From Acidimicrobiia bacterium (lineage in GTDB: Bacteria; Actinomycetota; Acidimicrobiia; Acidimicrobiales; Poriferisodalaceae), in the NCBI GenBank assembly GCA_012960315.1, contig DUBN01000066.1, positions 1 to 64,000 on the forward strand: a stretch of 64,000 bases of DNA, written 5' to 3'. The notes beneath the pieces are model-generated. The model had not been told where the DNA came from and made no database searches. It saw only the letters and a list, made by a program, of their open reading frames with translations. A program made the translations under genes and the position numbers. The number at the start of each line of letters is the position of its first letter. Position 1 is the first letter of the stretch. This document shows, one piece after another, positions 62,804-64,000 of the stretch.

Positions 62804-62863
62804 CCGTTTCTAGGCTTCGCCAAAAACCCAACTCACACAAACTTCACAAAATAGGAGAAGACC

Positions 62864-64000
62864 ATGGAACTCACCGGCGCTCAAGCCCTCATCAAGAGTC
62901 TTGAGATGTGCGATGTTGAGGTGATGTTCGGCCTTCCCGGAGGAGCGATCCTCCCTGTGTATGACCCAATCATCGACTCAACGATTCGCCATGTGCTTGT
63001 CCGGCATGAACAAGGGGCAGGCCATATGGCGCAGGGATACGCGCATGTGACGGGCAAACCGGGGGTCGCGATCGTGACTAGCGGACCAGCAGCCACCAAC
63101 ATCGTCACTCCGCTGTGTGACGCATACATGGATTCAATTCCGATGGTCGCAATCACCGGACAAGTTGCCCTCGGCTCGATTGGTTCTGATGCCTTTCAAG
63201 AATGTGACACCACCGGAATCACGATGGCCGTCACAAAACATAATTACCTCGTAACCGACCCCTCAGACATCCCGAGAATCGTAAAAGAAGCTTTCCACAT
63301 TGCCACGACTGGACGTCCAGGGCCTGTTCTCATAGACGTCCCCAAAGACGTCAGTAATCAGATGATGGAGTGGTACTGGCCTGACGAAGTCAATCTTCCC
63401 GGGTATGCACCGAACACAGAGGTAGACCCAGAAAAAATTTCTGAAGCAATAAAACTCATCTGTGCGGCTGAGCGGCCAGTCATCTACGCAGGAGGCGGCT
63501 TGCTTAAAGCGCGCGCCAGTGAAGCGCTGAAACGGTTCGTTGAACTAACAGGTATTCATGTTGCGACCACGCTGATGGCGCGAGGGGTATTCCCAGATCG
63601 GGACCCTCTTTGTCTTGGAATGCCAGGCATGCATGGGAACTATGCATCGGTGATGGCGTTCCAGCGGTCGGATCTGCTCATTAACCTTGGCGCTCGCTTT
63701 GATGACCGAGTCACCGGAAACACAGAGTATTTCGCGCCAGATGCCAAGATCATTCACGTCGATATTGACGCTGCCGAACATGGCAAGGTACGAAAACCTG
63801 ACGTCGCCATCCAGGGTGACGCCAAAGTGGCTGTAGAGGCTCTAAACGCTGAGTTCGAAGCGTCAGCTTTACCTAGTCCCGACCGATCGGCCTGGAAATC
63901 GACCATTAGCGGCTGGGAGGAGCAGTACCCGCTGACATACGACCAAGCTGACAGTGGGTTCCCGCTAAAACCACAGTTCGTTCTGGAGCAATTACGTGAC
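62864..64000 (+). CDS. ilvB: Acetolactate synthase, large subunit (partial at window end)
   Basis: The first 379 residues of a ThDP enzyme making acetolactate or acetohydroxybutyrate in Val, Leu and Ile synthesis. FGLPGGAILPVYDPI, VRHEQGAGHMAQGYAHVTGK with the catalytic Glu, TSGPAATNIVTPLCDAYMDS, ITGQVALGSIGSDAFQECD and GRPGPVLIDVPKDV are canonical; the central FAD-binding region LGMPGMHGNYASVMAFQRSDLLINLGARFDDRVTG appears in pieces. ThDP diphosphate site and C-terminus lie beyond the window. TAGGAG precedes the ATG. Expression is likely attenuated by the leader upstream. Confidence 0.97.
   Translation, partial: MELTGAQALIKSLEMCDVEVMFGLPGGAILPVYDPIIDSTIRHVLVRHEQGAGHMAQGYAHVTGKPGVAIVTSGPAATNIVTPLCDAYMDSIPMVAITGQVALGSIGSDAFQECDTTGITMAVTKHNYLVTDPSDIPRIVKEAFHIATTGRPGPVLIDVPKDVSNQMMEWYWPDEVNLPGYAPNTEVDPEKISEAIKLICAAERPVIYAGGGLLKARASEALKRFVELTGIHVATTLMARGVFPDRDPLCLGMPGMHGNYASVMAFQRSDLLINLGARFDDRVTGNTEYFAPDAKIIHVDIDAAEHGKVRKPDVAIQGDAKVAVEALNAEFEASALPSPDRSAWKSTISGWEEQYPLTYDQADSGFPLKPQFVLEQLRD

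Overview
The window looks like a chromosomal segment of an actinomycetote of moderate GC content, most likely a member of the Acidimicrobiia (inference). Pointers to the phylum are a WhiB protein beside a PdtaS-type kinase, DUF3107, the phosphomutase/DUF3090/SCO1664 trio, F420-linked proteins, a PASTA kinase-like protein, and a gene order that matches the argS-to-atpC block of Mycobacterium tuberculosis almost gene for gene. I saw no rRNA, CRISPR array, insertion sequence, prophage or integrase. The DNA is densely coding, with many GTG and TTG starts and 4-base stop/start overlaps.

Layout. 1-5.5 kb: a truncated helix-turn-helix regulator divergent from the Fe-S carrier mrp, then selO, DUF3107, pdtaS and whiB. 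5.8-15.1 kb: lipid and redox accessory genes (glycerophosphodiesterase, diacylglycerol kinase-like enzyme, etfBA), the SCO1664/DUF3090/phosphomutase operon, UdgB glycosylase, a Cys-repeat lipoprotein, a divergent F420 pair (FrhB-like and PPOX-like) and an orphan FetB permease. 15.2-28.7 kb: tRNA-Arg(CCG), argS, lysA, hom, thrC, rho, rpmE, an unrecognised gene, prfA, a prmC-tsaC fusion, rpiB and glyA. 28.8-37.5 kb: a WecA-like transferase and the complete F-type ATP synthase operon. 37.6-51.3 kb: hisI, glpX, a J-domain protein, lhgO, a crotonase, a small alpha/beta hydrolase, an MFS transporter with an extra N-terminal domain, murA with Asp at the fosfomycin-target cysteine, meaB, a SRPBCC-kinase-like fusion, a methyltransferase, iscS-like and mnmA, and a membrane protein. 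51.4-62.6 kb: ligA, a PASTA protein with a degenerate kinase domain, a ferredoxin, gatCAB, a DUF4332 protein, a MATE exporter and a PQQ-dependent sugar dehydrogenase-like protein. 62.6-64 kb: a branched-chain amino acid leader peptide with attenuator-like hairpins, then ilvB, cut by the window end.

Functionally the window is mostly translation support (ArgS, tRNA-Arg, RF1 and its methylase, GatCAB, MnmA, L31), aspartate-family and branched-chain amino acid synthesis, energy coupling (ATP synthase, ETF) and cell-wall precursors (WecA, MurA). The most unusual items are the ilv leader, the PASTA pseudokinase, the SRPBCC-kinase-like fusion, the PrmC-TsaC fusion, the duplicated Cys-motif lipoprotein and an unrecognised gene inside the otherwise conserved rho-prfA block. 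I did not see a clearly new multi-gene defence or mobile system.
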